From Lunularia cruciata (taxonomy: Eukaryota; Streptophyta; Marchantiopsida; Lunulariales; Lunulariaceae), in the NCBI GenBank assembly GCA_948567375.1, contig OX419757.1, positions 54,746,001 through 54,810,000 of the forward strand: DNA of 64,000 nt. The letters are read 5' to 3'. Below the pieces are notes generated by a model. The model was not told the DNA's origin. It was given only the letters and a program-made list of their open reading frames with translations, and did not search any database. Shown in pieces: positions 63,131-64,000 of the stretch (position 1 is the first letter of the stretch; every line of letters begins with the position of its first letter). The translations under genes were made by a program, and so were the position numbers.

Positions 63131-64000
63131 AGAAACTGAGTCGCAAGAAGAGGACTCAGAAGAAGAAGAGCTCACGTTAAAGAGTAGGGAGTCGAGTAGC
63201 AAAAGTGATGGAGAGCCCGAAGTCCAGCAATTGATGGTGGTAAGTGAAGTTGGCGAGGCAATGATGGAGAGCAAGCCAAAATCCGAAGCAAAGAAGGAGT
63301 ATCCCATGGGGCCGAGTTCAAGAGGCCAAGACAAAGATAGTGCCGACACTACAAAGATACAAAGATCGCGACTTCGGATGAAGGAGCCAATGACCTAGGA
63401 AAAGACTCCAGACGAAGGAGGCAATGATGAAGAAGAAACTTTTGGTAGGATAGCATATTTGACAAGGGTGATCACACCTATGCTCAAGCTATTGAAAGAA
63501 CATTGTATGGGAATTGCCCAAGATCGAGTAAAAGGGATGAATGAGCTACAGGTGGTGGAGCATCTGTTGAAGGAAGTGAAGGAGCTGTAGGAGCATCAAA
63601 TCCAAAGAAGTGCAGAAATTGAAGATCTTCGGAGGGAGGAAGACTCAAGGAAGAAACTGTTGAGCGTGTTACAGGAGAGTTGCGCAGAGAAGGAGAAGGA
63701 CCTGCAAAAGCAAGCCGGAGAGTTGAGAGAGTAAGCGATGTGGCTCAGTAAGATGTAGGAGGAAGTAAGTACTATGTGCGTCGAGAATGTCCATTTGAAG
63801 GCATGACAATCGTAATGGAGCAAGAATTGGACAGCTTGAAGAAGAGTGCCGCATCAAAAGATCAAGCATGGCAGAGAGAATTGGCATCCAGGAAAAAAGA
63901 AGAAGAGCGTTTGCGTGAACTTGTCAAGAGTGTGGAGCAGCAAAAAATGCAGTATGCAGAGGAGAAGAAGATGCTCGCTGCAAGATACAAAGACGAGTTG
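63131..64000 (+). pseudogene. U-E LTR ORF, acidic and coiled-coil C-terminal part
   Basis: After a one-base shift the protein continues SDKETESQEEDSEEEELTLK, then TFGRIAYLTRVITPMLKLLKEHCMGIAQDRVKG, and a heptad-rich coiled coil (EIEDLRREEDSRKKLLSVLQESCAEKEKDLQKQ; later LKKSAASKDQAWQRELASRKKEEERLRELVK), with TAG or TGA stops at about 63397, 63587, 63733 and 63805. Matches the U-B coiled coil at 38430-38980. Confidence 0.65.

Larger units (their letters stand above)
61669..64000 (+). mobile_element. U-E: plus-strand U LTR, runs off the right edge
   Basis: Starts TGTGGTACCCACATTTTTTTG. TATA-like AATATAAAATT at about 62040, 372 bases in, then the LTR ORF from 62141. The right end lies outside the window, so I cannot tell whether this is a solo LTR or a full element. 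Confidence 0.8.

Noticed and set aside
1-64000. Many open frames of 60-140 codons antisense to, or out of frame with, the retrotransposon proteins
   Set aside because: They sit inside stretches where another frame encodes recognisable RT, integrase, gag or methyltransferase motifs and recur wherever that sequence recurs; they are shadows of the coding strand.
1-64000. CRISPR arrays, rRNA, bacterial operons or endogenous pararetrovirus
   Set aside because: No spacer-repeat pattern, rRNA sequence or movement-protein domain was seen; all pol genes have the gypsy order with integrase after RNase H.

Overview
This window is a stretch of land-plant (streptophyte) nuclear heterochromatin made almost wholly of LTR retrotransposons inserted into one another. 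I see no ordinary host gene. The plant assignment rests on Ty3/gypsy lineages with plant-style primer-binding sites, chromodomain integrases of plant chromovirus type, a short run of the plant telomere unit CCCTAAA, and decay dominated by CAG-to-TAG changes, as expected where CHG cytosines are methylated. I cannot name the species. I use working names: M (methyltransferase-bearing gypsy), G2 (gypsy without chromodomain), G3 and G4 (chromoviruses), and U (a retrotransposon with very long coding LTRs).

Layout. G4 (pol resumes at 49744, 3' LTR from 52129) is the host of U-A, a minus-strand U element whose 5' LTR starts at 49743 and which runs off the left edge. U-A's 5' LTR is split by G2-3 (46938-49477) and G2-2 (15125-45870). 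G2-2 contains U-B (17338-40239), a 3.2-kb solo LTR. U-B contains M1 (18066-37757, minus), and M1 contains M2 (24495-34345, plus). U-A's 3' LTR (12219-13797) was hit by M0 (7027-12218, plus), itself hit by G2-1 (1-7026, minus). The chain G4 > U-A > G2-2 > U-B > M1 > M2 is six deep. Matching short target duplications support the U-B, M1 and M2 steps (agagt; cgat; gtgg/gcgg). G4 may itself sit in G3 (pol 52530-55250), which also carries a solo G2 LTR (53566-54256). The right end holds further U copies, a tandem array of about 160-bp units (57975-59025) and a U LTR running off the edge (61669-64000).

The most notable system is the M family, present in three copies. One reading frame encodes Gag (two zinc knuckles), a retropepsin, a complete DNMT3-like cytosine-C5 methyltransferase, then a UAG codon followed by CARYYA in all three copies (the tobamovirus-type readthrough context), then reverse transcriptase, RNase H, a DDE integrase and a C-terminal PHD finger. 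Its termini are not ordinary LTRs. They are split direct repeats in the order A1-coding-B1-A2-B2 (A about 450 bp, B 105 bp), a topology known from DIRS/PAT/Ngaro elements, yet here combined with a DDE integrase and 4-bp target duplications. The sequence supports this architecture directly. The replication route and the role of the methyltransferase are inference.

The second unusual system is U: LTRs of about 3.2 kb, each with an internal TATA box and a long ORF (conserved helical domain plus coiled coil) of a family I do not recognise.
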